A DNA stretch of 64,000 nt, from NCBI GenBank assembly GCA_947469285.1, contig CANIOW010000015.1:19357-83356 (forward strand), written 5' to 3'. The translations under genes and the position numbers were made by a program. Shown here one piece after another: positions 1 to 8,433 of this stretch. The stretch is from Gammaproteobacteria bacterium (GTDB taxonomy: Bacteria; Pseudomonadota; Gammaproteobacteria; Steroidobacterales; Steroidobacteraceae). The notes under the pieces are model-generated. The model did not search any database. It was not told where the DNA came from and worked only from the letters and a program-made list of their open reading frames with translations. Position 1 is the stretch's first letter. The number at the start of each line of letters is the position of its first letter.

Positions 1-259
1 CCGCCACCCCAAAGCCCCGACGCACCTCATCCGGTGCGCGGCGCGAAAACACCGCGGTGCCGCTGTACCCTTTTTTCTCAGCGTCGTAGTAGTGACAGTG
101 CCAGCCGGCGGGGCGAAAATCCGCGTGCTCAAGCTGGTGCTCCTGGGCCTTGGTCTCCTGCAGACACACCACATCTGCCGCCTGGCCGGGCAACCAGTCG
201 AACAGCCCTTTGGTGCGGGCCGAGCGAATACCGTTACAGTTCAGGGTCAAAATACGCAT
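1..259 (-). CDS. xthA: exodeoxyribonuclease III, N-terminal part (cut by window edge)
   Basis: Only the first 86 codons are present; the gene runs off the left edge. The start reads MRILTLNCNGIRSA and is followed by the ADVVCLQETK block, which carries the metal-binding Glu of the exonuclease III/APE1 endonuclease-exonuclease-phosphatase family, then a GYSGTAVFSR block. The enzyme is a 3'-5' exonuclease and AP endonuclease of base-excision repair. It is divergent from pyrE with about 50 bp between the starts, the position held by crc in Pseudomonas. Crc, as I recall it, lost the catalytic Glu (LQDTR), whereas this protein keeps LQETK, so a working nuclease is more likely. The missing C-terminus prevents checking the other catalytic residues. 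Confidence 0.88.
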   Translation of the reverse strand, partial: MRILTLNCNGIRSARTKGLFDWLPGQAADVVCLQETKAQEHQLEHADFRPAGWHCHYYDAEKKGYSGTAVFSRRAPDEVRRGFGVA

Positions 260-309
260 TTGTGAAATAATACAGGTCACATCGGCCGCCAGTACTGTAA
301 AAACGCACC

Positions 310-972
310 ATGAGCACGCCCAGCTACAAGAGCGATTTCATCCACCTCTGCCTCGCGCAGTCGGTGCTGCGTTTCGGCAGCTTCACTCTAAAGAGCGGCC
401 GCCAGAGCCCCTATTTCTTCAATGCCGGCTTGTTCAGCAGCGGGAAGGCCATCGCGGCGCTCGGCCGCGCCTATGCCGCTGCCATTGTCCAAGCGCGCAC
501 CGCCGGGCAACTGCCGTTCGACCTGCTATTTGGCCCGGCCTACAAGGGCATTCCCCTGGTGACCGCCACCGCCGCTGCGCTGTCCGACCACCACGGGCTC
601 GACCTGCCATTTTGCTTCAACCGCAAGGAAGCCAAGGACCACGGCGAAGGTGGCGCCATCGTCGGCGCCCCACTGGTGGGCCGGGTGCTGATCGTTGACG
701 ATGTCATGACCGCCGGCACCGCCATCCGCGAATCGGTCACCCTGATCCAAGCCGCCGGCGCCACGCCCGCCGGCGTGGTCATCGCTTTGGACCGGCAAGA
801 GCGCGGCAGCGGCACCACTTCCGCCGTGCAAGAAGTGGAGTCGCAAGGACTCCCAGTGATCAGCATTTTAACCCTGGCCGATCTCATCGCCGAACTGCGG
901 AGCGGTCGTTTGCCCGCCCCCCCGGAGGCCTTAGCGGCCATGGAGGCTTATCGTGAGCACTATGGCATCTAA
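310..972 (+). CDS. pyrE: orotate phosphoribosyltransferase
   Basis: The product has 220 residues, normal for the family. It transfers the phosphoribosyl group of PRPP to orotate, giving orotidine 5'-phosphate in de novo pyrimidine synthesis in the cytosol. Visible signatures are the [20 protein letters not shown]-terminal block, the GPAYKGIPL block and the PRPP-binding motif [17 protein letters not shown] at about residues 125-141. The next gene starts inside its last codons on the same strand, so the two are probably co-transcribed. Confidence 0.97.
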   Translation: MSTPSYKSDFIHLCLAQSVLRFGSFTLKSGRQSPYFFNAGLFSSGKAIAALGRAYAAAIVQARTAGQLPFDLLFGPAYKGIPLVTATAAALSDHHGLDLPFCFNRKEAKDHGEGGAIVGAPLVGRVLIVDDVMTAGTAIRESVTLIQAAGATPAGVVIALDRQERGSGTTSAVQEVESQGLPVISILTLADLIAELRSGRLPAPPEALAAMEAYREHYGI

Positions 973-1729
973 GCCCGTTAGCCGCCGTTGGGTGGGAATA
1001 GCCTCCGCCAGCTTGACCTGTGTGCTGTTGCAAGGCAGCCCTTGGTTGGTGACCGCCGCAGTCGCCGCCAACGATACCGCCAGCCGCACCATGTACCGCT
1101 GGCGCGACCGGGACGGCCACCTGCGCACCGGTGACAGCGTGCCCCCCGAATACGCCACGCAGGATGCGGAAATCCTGAACTCGCGCGGCGTCGTGATCGG
1201 CCTACGCGAAGGTGCACGCTCCCCGGCACAACGCGCTGAAGTGAAGCACCGTCAAGCAGTGGCCGCTGCCGCGACCGAAGCGGTGACCGTGCAACATCAG
1301 CGCGACCAGAACTTGCTGGCCACCTACCTCACGGTGCGAGAAATCAATGAATTGCGCGACCGTCGCTTGGACCTCATCGAGGGTCAGATCCGCGTCTCCA
1401 CCCAATACCTGGAAAGCCTGCGCAGCCGCTTAGCGGGGCTGGAAGCCAGCGCGCATAACTTCAGCCCGTATAACGGGCGCACCACCGGACCGGCATTGCC
1501 GCCAGGCCTCGCAGAAGACCTCGTGCGCACCATGAACGACGTGCAGACGCAAGAACGCAACCTGACCACCAAGCGGCTGGAATTTACGCGGGTACGCGAC
1601 GCTTTCAGCCGCGACATCGCACGGTTTCAGGCATTGAAGCGGGTGGAAAGCGACTATGGGCCCGGTGGCTACCTCCGTATGCCCCCCGAAAACCCCACCC
1701 CGATGCGGGCCGAAACCCCACCACGCTGA
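953..1729 (+). CDS. exported DUF4124-domain protein
   Basis: The product has 258 residues. An N-terminal hydrophobic stretch ending near AAVAAND looks like a signal peptide. It is followed by the typical DUF4124 block, [22 protein letters not shown], about residues 44-65, and then by a long charged helical region likely to form a coiled coil. I chose the GTG at 953 because GGAGG at 942-946 lies six bases upstream; the ATG at 962 is too far from it. The gene overlaps the end of pyrE by 20 bases. DUF4124 proteins are common in gammaproteobacterial envelopes and have no settled function. Confidence 0.8.
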   Translation: MSTMASKPVSRRWVGIASASLTCVLLQGSPWLVTAAVAANDTASRTMYRWRDRDGHLRTGDSVPPEYATQDAEILNSRGVVIGLREGARSPAQRAEVKHRQAVAAAATEAVTVQHQRDQNLLATYLTVREINELRDRRLDLIEGQIRVSTQYLESLRSRLAGLEASAHNFSPYNGRTTGPALPPGLAEDLVRTMNDVQTQERNLTTKRLEFTRVRDAFSRDIARFQALKRVESDYGPGGYLRMPPENPTPMRAETPPR

Positions 1730-1750
1730 GCGCAGTCAGGCTGAGCGCGG

Positions 1751-2209
1751 TCAGCGGCCGGTATGGCCGAAGCCGCCGGCGCCGCGGTCGGTCGCACTGA
1801 ATTCCTGCACCACCTCCAGCGCCACCTGCACCACCGGCACCACCACCAGCTGCGCAATGCGCTCGCCCGGTGCCACCGTAAAGGGCGCACTGCCACGGTT
1901 CCAGCAAGACACCATCAGCGGGCCTTGGTAGTCCGAATCGATCAGACCCACCAGGTTACCCAACACGATGCCGTGCTTATGCCCCAGCCCCGAGCGCGGC
2001 AAGATCACGGCGGCCAGTCCGCTATCTTCCAGCCAGATCGATAAACCCGTGGGCAACAGGTGAGTGGCCCCCGGCTCGATCACGAGCGGCTGTTCCACCA
2101 TGGCCCGCAGATCCAACCCGGCGCTGCCAGGTGTGGCATAGGCCGGCAACGGAAATTCCGTTCCCAGTCGCGGGTCGAGCACGCGGACTTTTAAGGACCG
2201 CGCGTTCAT
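1751..2209 (-). CDS. dut: dUTP diphosphatase
   Basis: The product has 152 residues and hydrolyses dUTP to dUMP and pyrophosphate, which keeps uracil out of DNA and feeds dTMP synthesis. All trimeric dUTPase motifs are visible: [29 protein letters not shown], the GERIAQLVV block and the C-terminal glycine-rich arm [11 protein letters not shown]. The start at 2209 overlaps the coaBC stop as ATGA, so the gene is translationally coupled to coaBC. It converges on the DUF4124 gene with about 20 bp between the stops. Confidence 0.96.
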   Translation of the reverse strand: MNARSLKVRVLDPRLGTEFPLPAYATPGSAGLDLRAMVEQPLVIEPGATHLLPTGLSIWLEDSGLAAVILPRSGLGHKHGIVLGNLVGLIDSDYQGPLMVSCWNRGSAPFTVAPGERIAQLVVVPVVQVALEVVQEFSATDRGAGGFGHTGR

Positions 2210-3459
2210 GGCGCACCCCGCAGAGCAGCCTGCATCCGCGTGTCGATCAGCTGCACCAGCGCGGTCGCCAGCGTTTGTTTGTCCTGCAGCGCCAGACTTT
2301 CGCCACCGCCAGCCCACAGCACCAGCAATTCGTTGTCGTCGCGGTCGAAGGCTTTGCCGCTGCCCACCTGGTTGGCCGCGATCAGGTCCAGCTGCTTACG
2401 CACCAGTTTGTCACGCGCATGTGTTTCAAGGTCGCAGGTTTCGGCGGCGAAGCCTACCGTGAACGGTCGACGCTCGAGCGGCAGTGCCGCCACCGAAGCG
2501 AGGATGTCCGGCACACGCGTGAGCTGCAGCGCCATGGTTGCAGCACCCTTTTTGATCTTCTGCTGGGCACAGCAGTCCGGGCGATAATCGGCCACCGCGG
2601 CGGCGGCGATAAAGACATCGGCCCCATCGATCATGCGGTGCACCGCGTCGAACATTTCCTGCGCACTTTCCACGTCGATACGCTGTACGCCCGGTGGCGT
2701 GGCCATCGCCACCGGACCGGAGACGATGATGACTTCCGCGCCAGCCTGCTGCGCCGCTGCCGCTACCGCATACCCCATCTTGCCGCTGGAGCGGTTAGTG
2801 ATAAACCGCACCGGGTCGATGGGTTCGCGAGTGGGGCCGGCGGTAATGACGACCCGACGCCCAGCCCAAAACCGCGGCCGCGGTGCGAGTGGGGAGGCGG
2901 CCGACCACACCGCCGCGGCGAGTGCTTCTGCTTCCACCATGCGCCCCGGGCCGGTCTCACCGCAGGCCTGCAGGCCGGCGGCGGGACCGTGCACCACGAT
3001 GCCGCGCTGGCGTAGCTTGGCCATGTTGTCCTGGGTGGCAGCGTGCTGCCACATCAGCCGGTTCATGGCCGGCGCCACGTGCACGGGACGGTCGGTGGCC
3101 AGCAGCAAGGTGGTCAGCAAGTCGTCCGCCCGCCCCTGCGCCATGCGCGCCAGCAAGTCGGCGCTGGCGGGCGCCACCACAATGACCTCGGCCCAGCGCG
3201 CCAGCTCGATATGGCCCATGGCGGCCTCGGCCGTGGCGTCCCACAAACTGTCGCGCACCGGACGTCCGGACAGGGCTTGAAAGGTGAGCGGCGTGATGAA
3301 TTCACGCGCGCCGGCGGTCATGACCACTTGCACCTGCGCGCCCCGCAAGACGAACTGCCGCACCAACTCTGCGGCCTTATAGGCGGCAATACCACCACTG
3401 ACGCCCACCAGAATGCGGACGGGGCGGGGAATAGCAGGAGCAGTAGTCAAGTCTTGCAT
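2206..3459 (-). CDS. coaBC: bifunctional phosphopantothenoylcysteine decarboxylase/phosphopantothenate-cysteine ligase
   Basis: The product has 417 residues and carries two consecutive steps of coenzyme A synthesis. The N-terminal FMN-dependent CoaC half has [16 protein letters not shown], the PAMNRLMW motif and the catalytic-Cys motif [13 protein letters not shown]. The C-terminal CoaB half starts at [18 protein letters not shown] and contains NRSSGKMG and a KIKK lysine motif. I use the ATG at 3459 (MQDLTTA); an ATG 63 bases upstream would add a tail not typical of the family. The stop overlaps the dut start. Confidence 0.96.
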   Translation of the reverse strand: MQDLTTAPAIPRPVRILVGVSGGIAAYKAAELVRQFVLRGAQVQVVMTAGAREFITPLTFQALSGRPVRDSLWDATAEAAMGHIELARWAEVIVVAPASADLLARMAQGRADDLLTTLLLATDRPVHVAPAMNRLMWQHAATQDNMAKLRQRGIVVHGPAAGLQACGETGPGRMVEAEALAAAVWSAASPLAPRPRFWAGRRVVITAGPTREPIDPVRFITNRSSGKMGYAVAAAAQQAGAEVIIVSGPVAMATPPGVQRIDVESAQEMFDAVHRMIDGADVFIAAAAVADYRPDCCAQQKIKKGAATMALQLTRVPDILASVAALPLERRPFTVGFAAETCDLETHARDKLVRKQLDLIAANQVGSGKAFDRDDNELLVLWAGGGESLALQDKQTLATALVQLIDTRMQAALRGAP

Positions 3460-3654
3460 GGCGTGATTGTTATCCCCCAGCGTCTGCGCTGCAAATGGTG
3501 TAGCGAGGATTCTACGGTGCAATGCCCCGAAAAGCGCCCACGCGCCCAGGGAGCAATCAGTATCGCCGCATACCCGACTGTTATGTCACGGCGCACCGTC
3601 CTTGGTCACGCGCAAGCTCAGGTTCCCCCCCCTGCTGCCGTGGGCACCCTGCCG

Positions 3655-4332
3655 ATGACCCTCAATGCCTGGCCCTTGGCGGACCGTCCCCGCGAAAAAC
3701 TGCTCGCCCGTGGCGCCGGGGCGCTGAGCGAAACGGAACTGCTGGCCGTGGTACTCGGGCATGGTCGTCCGGGCACCAATGCCTTAGCGCTGGCGCGCGA
3801 GATGCTGACCGGCTTTGGCTCGCTGCGCGCCCTACTGACTGCCCCGGTCACGGCGGTGTGCGCTCATGCCGGGGTAGGCACCACGCGCTACGCCCAGCTG
3901 CAGGCGGCGTTAGAACTGGCCCGGCGGCACCACCTGGAGGCGTTGCGGGAAGGCCCACTGCTGGCCAGCCCGCGCGCCGCACGCGACTACCTCCGTGCCC
4001 AGCTGCGCGATCGGGAGCACGAAGTGTTCTGCTGCCTGTATCTGGACAACCGCCACCGCCTCATCGCCTTCGAGGAGCTGTTCCGCGGCACCATCGACGG
4101 CGCCAGCGTCCATCCGCGCGAGGTGGTCAAAAGCGCTCTCGCCCGGCAAGCCGCCGCGGTCATCCTCGCCCACAACCACCCCTCCGGCGTGGCAGAGCCC
4201 AGCCGCGCCGACGAAGTCATCACCCTGCGTCTGCGGGATGCCTTGGCGCTCGTGGACATCCGCGTGGTGGACCACCTGATCGTTGGCGGCACCGACTGCG
4301 CCAGCCTCGCCGAGCGCGGGCTGCTCCCTTAA
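3655..4332 (+). CDS. radC: RadC family JAB1/MPN-domain protein
   Basis: The product has 225 residues, the usual RadC length. The N-terminal half has a helix-hairpin-helix-like region after LADRPREKLLARGAGALSETELLAVVLG. The C-terminal half is the JAB/MPN domain with HNHPSGVAEPSRAD, the His-x-His...Asp metal site. Despite the name, a repair role is not supported by genetics in E. coli; DNA-processing functions have been proposed. The open frame extends far upstream, but MTLNAW is the conserved start in relatives. The gene is divergent from coaBC and precedes rpmB-rpmG, the standard gammaproteobacterial order. Confidence 0.93.
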   Translation: MTLNAWPLADRPREKLLARGAGALSETELLAVVLGHGRPGTNALALAREMLTGFGSLRALLTAPVTAVCAHAGVGTTRYAQLQAALELARRHHLEALREGPLLASPRAARDYLRAQLRDREHEVFCCLYLDNRHRLIAFEELFRGTIDGASVHPREVVKSALARQAAAVILAHNHPSGVAEPSRADEVITLRLRDALALVDIRVVDHLIVGGTDCASLAERGLLP

Positions 4333-4406
4333 AGCGCCAGAACCCCCCGAAAACAGGAAAAAGCTCGAATGGTTTCAACAGCTTGGGGCGCCAGCACTCA
4401 CCGCGC

Positions 4407-4470
4407 TTGCCCTCTGGCGAGGTTTTTGGCCTAATACGCGGCTCTTGAATCGCCCTCGACCGATCGGTCG
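4407..4470 (+). promoter_or_regulatory. possible promoter and palindrome ahead of rpmB
   Basis: TTGCCC at 4407-4412 and TAATAC at 4432-4437 could be -35 and -10 boxes, although the 19-base spacer is longer than ideal. The perfect 14-base palindrome CGACCGATCGGTCG at 4457-4470 lies downstream in the probable leader, about 27 bases before the rpmB start. It may form a leader hairpin. No known ribosomal-protein operator is recognisable. Confidence 0.3.
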
Positions 4471-4497
4471 GGGCCGCGCAGGTACGAGGAATTTCCC

Positions 4498-4734
4498 ATG
4501 TCCCGAGTCTGTCAGGTCACCGGTAAGCGCCCAGCCACGGGCAACACCGTGTCCCATGCCAATAATCGCAAGCGCCGCCGCTTCCTGCCGAACCTGCACG
4601 AGCAGCGTTTTTGGCTGGAAACTGAAAAGCGCTGGGTGACGCTCCGCGTCTCCTCCCACGGCCTGCGCACCGTCGAAAAGCGCGGCATTGAAGTCGTCGT
4701 CGCCGAATTGCGCGCCGCCGGCCAGAAAATCTAA
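4498..4734 (+). CDS. rpmB: 50S ribosomal protein L28
   Basis: The product has 78 residues, the normal length. [12 protein letters not shown] at the start and [14 protein letters not shown] are characteristic of L28. It belongs to the large ribosomal subunit. It is followed after 11 bases by rpmG, with which it forms the conserved two-gene operon. The preceding sequence contains AGGAAT a few bases upstream of the ATG as a ribosome-binding site. Confidence 0.98.
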   Translation: MSRVCQVTGKRPATGNTVSHANNRKRRRFLPNLHEQRFWLETEKRWVTLRVSSHGLRTVEKRGIEVVVAELRAAGQKI

Positions 4735-4745
4735 GGTAAGCCGCC

Positions 4746-4901
4746 ATGCGTGACAAAATCAAACTGCTGTCCACTGCGGGCACGGGCCACTTCTACACCA
4801 CCACCAAGAACAAGCGCTTGCATCCTGAAAAGATGGAAGTGTCCAAGTTCGACCCGCGCGCGCGCAAGCACGTGACGTACAAAGAAGCCAAGATCAAGTA
4901 A
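4746..4901 (+). CDS. rpmG: 50S ribosomal protein L33
   Basis: This short frame encodes 51 residues beginning [20 protein letters not shown] and ending [11 protein letters not shown], a clear L33. It has none of the paired cysteines of the zinc-binding L33 type, so it is the zinc-independent form usual in gammaproteobacteria. It follows rpmB and is followed by a hairpin terminator at 4949-4970. Confidence 0.97.
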   Translation: MRDKIKLLSTAGTGHFYTTTKNKRLHPEKMEVSKFDPRARKHVTYKEAKIK

Positions 4902-4948
4902 TCCGGCCCACCCGGATGCGGCCAGCCCCCTGCGCGGGCCGGTTCCAA

Positions 4949-4970
4949 CAGCCCGCCTCTTGGCGGGCTG
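4949..4970 (+). terminator. hairpin terminator after rpmBG
   Basis: CAGCCCGCC (4949-4957) and GGCGGGCTG (4962-4970) form a perfect 9-bp stem with a four-base loop, followed by the T-rich TGTCGTTT. It lies 47 bases after the rpmG stop and just before the stop of the convergent desaturase gene, so it may serve both directions. Confidence 0.75.
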
Positions 4971-4977
4971 TGTCGTT

Positions 4978-6186
4978 TCAGGCCACCATTCCCGCTACCT
5001 GATAGCCGCGCAGCCGTTCGGCAAAGGCACGCAGCGACTCAATGCCACTGGCCTCCGCTTGCTGCATCCACTCGCGCAGATGCGCCACCAGCTTGTCGTT
5101 CTGCCCGAGGCGGCCGCTCCACAGCGTCGCCAGCCGGTCGCGAAACTCGTGCACCGTGCGCAACTCCACACTACGCGCCAGCAGCTCCTCCAGACGCTGC
5201 CGCGCAGCGCTATCGAGCATCATGGGGTGACGCACCAGCAAATGCCGCATGCGTCGATTGAACTCCCCGGCGCGACGACGCGCCTCGGCATTCAGAGTCG
5301 GCAGGGTGACGCGTTGCGTGTAGTCACGCAGCACATCCAGACGGGTGGCGATTAAGGCTTTCACCAGCTCCAAATCCACCTGCGCCCGCGCCGCGGTGGT
5401 GGTTGGGCGTGGCGCCACGCGACGCACCTTGGCCAGCCCCAGCGCAGAGAACACACACAAGGCCGCCCAACCGATGTCGATCTCCCAGGGCCGCAACGCA
5501 AACTTGGCGGACGACGGAAAGGCGTGGTGATTATTGTGCAGCTCTTCGCCGCCCACCAACAACCCCCAGGGCAGCACATTGCGTGCTGCATTGTCGCATT
5601 CGAAGTTGCGGTACCCGATGGCATGCCCCACGCCATTAATGACCCCGGCCGCGATGAGTGGCATGGTGATCAGCACTACCGCCAACATGATGATGCCCAC
5701 CGCGCCAAACAGCAGCAACTGCGTCAGGATCATGAGCACGATGCCAAGATTACGCCGGCGATACACCTGCCGCTCCACCCAGTCATCGGGAGTGCCATGT
5801 CCGTACTTCGCCGTCACCGCAGGGTCGAAGGCTGCTTCACGATAGACCTCTGCTCCCTCCAGCAAAATCTTCTTCAAGCCATATTGCACCGGACTGTGCG
5901 GGTCGCCCGCCACATCAGAGTACGCATGGTGCTTGCGATGCACCGCTACCCACTCACGCGTCACCATGCCCGAGGTGAACCAGATCCAGAAGCGCGCGAG
6001 GTGACGCAGCGCTGGGTGCAGGTCGACCGCACGGTGAGCAGCGTCACGATGCAGATACAGCGTGACGCTGAACATGGACAACTGCACGCAGCCGAACGTG
6101 ATGAGCACGTACTGCCACGCCGTCAGGGCGTGCGCGAGACCGTAGACCCAAGGGCTCATCAGAAAGGAGTGCAAGGCATTGAACAT
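4978..6186 (-). CDS. membrane fatty-acid/acyl-CoA delta-9-type desaturase
   Basis: The product has 402 residues. It would insert a cis double bond into saturated acyl chains at the inner membrane using a di-iron centre. The three histidine boxes are present: HRDAAH near residue 46, HRKHH near 83 and HNNHH near 217. Hydrophobic segments lie at about 22-42 and 147-190. The desaturase part ends near residue 270. The last 130 residues are charged and helical, an extension seen in many proteobacterial desaturases with no assigned role. Expressed alone, it is divergent from mutM. Confidence 0.9.
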   Translation of the reverse strand: MFNALHSFLMSPWVYGLAHALTAWQYVLITFGCVQLSMFSVTLYLHRDAAHRAVDLHPALRHLARFWIWFTSGMVTREWVAVHRKHHAYSDVAGDPHSPVQYGLKKILLEGAEVYREAAFDPAVTAKYGHGTPDDWVERQVYRRRNLGIVLMILTQLLLFGAVGIIMLAVVLITMPLIAAGVINGVGHAIGYRNFECDNAARNVLPWGLLVGGEELHNNHHAFPSSAKFALRPWEIDIGWAALCVFSALGLAKVRRVAPRPTTTAARAQVDLELVKALIATRLDVLRDYTQRVTLPTLNAEARRRAGEFNRRMRHLLVRHPMMLDSAARQRLEELLARSVELRTVHEFRDRLATLWSGRLGQNDKLVAHLREWMQQAEASGIESLRAFAERLRGYQVAGMVA

Positions 6187-6328
6187 AGTGGCTCCAGCAA
6201 ACGGGTGTCCCCTGCACTATAACTGCCCACCCCGCTGCGGGCAGCAAATACTTGGCGGGAGCGGTCGCGTGCCCACCAGGCAACTGGAATAGCGCTCAGC
6301 ATGGCGCGGGCTTGGCTAGAATGGCGCC

Positions 6329-7144
6329 ATGCCCGAACTGCCCGAAGTAGAAACCACCCGCCGCGGCATTGCACCAGCGCTGGAAGGCGCCACGCTCACC
6401 GCGGTGGTGGTGCGTGAGCGACGCCTGCGCTGGGCACTGCCGGCAGGCTTCGAGTCCGCCGTGCGCGGACAACACATCCAACACGTCGGTCGCCGCGCCA
6501 AATACCTGCTGTTCACTGGCCAAGGCGGCACCTTGCTCGCGCACCTGGGCATGTCGGGCAGTTTTCGCGTGCTGCCACCCGGCACGCCCCTGCTTGCCCA
6601 TGACCACGTGGACTTTTTAACCGACCGCGGTCAGCTGTTGCGCTTCAACGATCCACGCCGCTTCGGCAGCCTGCACTGGGTGACTGGAGCGGTAGCAGAG
6701 CACCCTTTGCTCAGGCACTTGGGGCCCGAACCGCTGTCTGCAGCCTTCACCACCGAATGGCTCTGGAACGCCTCGCGCTCCCGACGCATTGGAGTGAAGC
6801 CCTTTTTAATGAACCAGACCGTGGTGGTGGGCGTGGGCAACATCTACGCCAGCGAAGCGCTGTTCCGCGCCGGCATCAGTCCTACGCGGGCGGCCTGCCG
6901 GGTGAAGCGTCTGGAGATGGCGCGGCTGGTGGACTGTATCCGTGAAGTGCTCACCGAAGCCATTGAAGTGGGCGGCACCACACTGCGCGACTACGTCAAC
7001 ACCGAAGGCAAGCCCGGATATTTCCGCCAGCAGCTGTTTGTCTACGAGCGTGCCGGCGAGCCCTGCCGCCGCTGCAGCGCCGTGGTACGCCAATGCGTCC
7101 AGGCCCAGCGCTCAACCTACTGGTGCCCGCATTGCCAGCGTTAG
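6329..7144 (+). CDS. mutM: formamidopyrimidine-DNA glycosylase
   Basis: The product has 271 residues. It is a bifunctional glycosylase/AP lyase that removes 8-oxoguanine and ring-opened purines. The catalytic N-terminus MPELPEVETTRRG (Pro2, Glu3) is intact, as is the GRRAKYLL lysine block. The C-terminal zinc finger is complete, with the CRRC and CPHC pairs. It precedes coaD on the opposite strand, the usual neighbourhood in gammaproteobacteria. Confidence 0.97.
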   Translation: MPELPEVETTRRGIAPALEGATLTAVVVRERRLRWALPAGFESAVRGQHIQHVGRRAKYLLFTGQGGTLLAHLGMSGSFRVLPPGTPLLAHDHVDFLTDRGQLLRFNDPRRFGSLHWVTGAVAEHPLLRHLGPEPLSAAFTTEWLWNASRSRRIGVKPFLMNQTVVVGVGNIYASEALFRAGISPTRAACRVKRLEMARLVDCIREVLTEAIEVGGTTLRDYVNTEGKPGYFRQQLFVYERAGEPCRRCSAVVRQCVQAQRSTYWCPHCQR

Positions 7145-7166
7145 CGGCGCAGTAGCCGCTAGCCGT

Positions 7167-7664
7167 TCACACCAAGGCGCAACGCGCGCGCAATTCCGTG
7201 TTCACCAACGGATGCACAAACTGGCTGGTGTCGCCGTGCAGCACGGCAATTTCGCGCACCAGCGTCGAGGAAATAAAACTGAATTGTTCCTGCGGTGTCA
7301 GGAACACTGTTTCCACTTCACGCGATAGATGCCGCGACATGTTGGCCAGCTGGAATTCGAATTCAAAATCCGACACCGCGCGCAGCCCGCGCATCACCAC
7401 CCCACAGCCGTGTTCCAAGGCCACCTCGACCGTCAGGCCCTTGTAGCCGATCACTTCGACATTCTCGATCTTCAAGTCTGCAAACACGCTGCGCACCATC
7501 TCGACGCGTTTTTCCAGCGGAAACATCGGCGCCTTGTTGGTGTTGGCAGCAATAGCGACCACCACCCGATCAAAAATACCGGCAGCACGGCGCACCAGGT
7601 CGGTGTGGCCGTGAGTGATGGGATCGAAGGTGCCCGGATACAGGGCGTTGCGCTTGGTGTTCAT
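7167..7664 (-). CDS. coaD: pantetheine-phosphate adenylyltransferase
   Basis: The product has 165 residues, the typical length. It adenylates 4'-phosphopantetheine to dephospho-CoA, the penultimate step of CoA synthesis. Signatures are [20 protein letters not shown], containing the nucleotidyltransferase T/HxGH motif, and the [11 protein letters not shown] motif near the C-terminus. It lies just downstream of rsmD on the same strand, 24 bases away, and is probably co-transcribed with it. Confidence 0.97.
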   Translation of the reverse strand: MNTKRNALYPGTFDPITHGHTDLVRRAAGIFDRVVVAIAANTNKAPMFPLEKRVEMVRSVFADLKIENVEVIGYKGLTVEVALEHGCGVVMRGLRAVSDFEFEFQLANMSRHLSREVETVFLTPQEQFSFISSTLVREIAVLHGDTSQFVHPLVNTELRARCALV

Positions 7665-7688
7665 GGAGTGCTGTTCACGTGGCAGTGT

Positions 7689-8333
7689 TCATGTTGCGGT
7701 ACTCATGTTTGTGGACGGGTCCCAACGCACGAGATAAAAGCCGACTTCCCCGGCACGCCCTTCATGCCAAGGCATGAAGCCTGGCGGCAGAGATGGCGCT
7801 CCACGTGACGCGGCACGCTCGAGGTACACCCAACCGCCGGCGGCCAACCAGCCGCGGCTGGCGAGAAGTGTACACAACTCTGCTTCGCGGCCGTCAGCGA
7901 ACGGAGGGTCGAGAAAGACGCCGTCGAACAAGGTGGCCCCACCCTGCAAATAGCGGTAGCCGTCAGTCTGGACGATGGCGGTGGCCGCCACGCAAGCCGG
8001 GCCCAGCGCCGTGACGGTGGCCCGCAACTGCGCGGTGACCGCGCCATTGCTTTCCACCAGCACCGCCGCCGCCGCGCCCCGCGACAGCGCTTCGAGCCCC
8101 AGCGCCCCGCTCCCGGCAAACAGATCCAGCACCCGCACCCCACTCCAGCGGCCCTGCAACCAGTTGAAGAGCGTTTCACGAATACGGTCCGGGGTTGGGC
8201 GCAGGCCCTCAGCGACCGGAAAAGCCAAGCGCCGCCCACGCCAGGCGCCGCCGATAATGCGCACCGACTGGCGTGCAGCGCCCTGTGTGGCGGTGGCGGG
8301 AACAGGCTTACTGGCAGGTTTTCTCACGGGCAT
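7689..8333 (-). CDS. rsmD: 16S rRNA (guanine-966-N2)-methyltransferase
   Basis: The product has about 214 residues. It methylates G966 of 16S rRNA in the 30S subunit with S-adenosylmethionine. The RIIGGAWRGRRL start block, the RPTPDRIRETLFNWL motif, the SAM-binding DLFAGSGALGLEALSRGA and the catalytic LDPPF motif are all visible. I chose MPVRKPASK at 8333. An upstream ATG at 8381 would add 16 residues without family support, so the start is uncertain. rsmD is normally next to ftsY, but here a 5-kb block separates them. Confidence 0.93.
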   Translation of the reverse strand: MPVRKPASKPVPATATQGAARQSVRIIGGAWRGRRLAFPVAEGLRPTPDRIRETLFNWLQGRWSGVRVLDLFAGSGALGLEALSRGAAAAVLVESNGAVTAQLRATVTALGPACVAATAIVQTDGYRYLQGGATLFDGVFLDPPFADGREAELCTLLASRGWLAAGGWVYLERAASRGAPSLPPGFMPWHEGRAGEVGFYLVRWDPSTNMSTAT

Positions 8334-8433
8334 CCTTAGCAGTCTGGCGGTTAGTGTCGCACCCGCGCCAGCGCTCGCCAATGCCCAGACGCCATCCTGA
8401 GTCTAAGCGACTCGCTCTGCGGTAAAATGTCGC

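Noticed and set aside
2131..3015. 294-residue plus-strand open frame
   Set aside because: Antisense to coaBC and part of dut; the translation is low-complexity and shows no family signature.
5524..6222. 232-residue plus-strand open frame
   Set aside because: Antisense to the desaturase gene, which has all three histidine boxes in its own frame.
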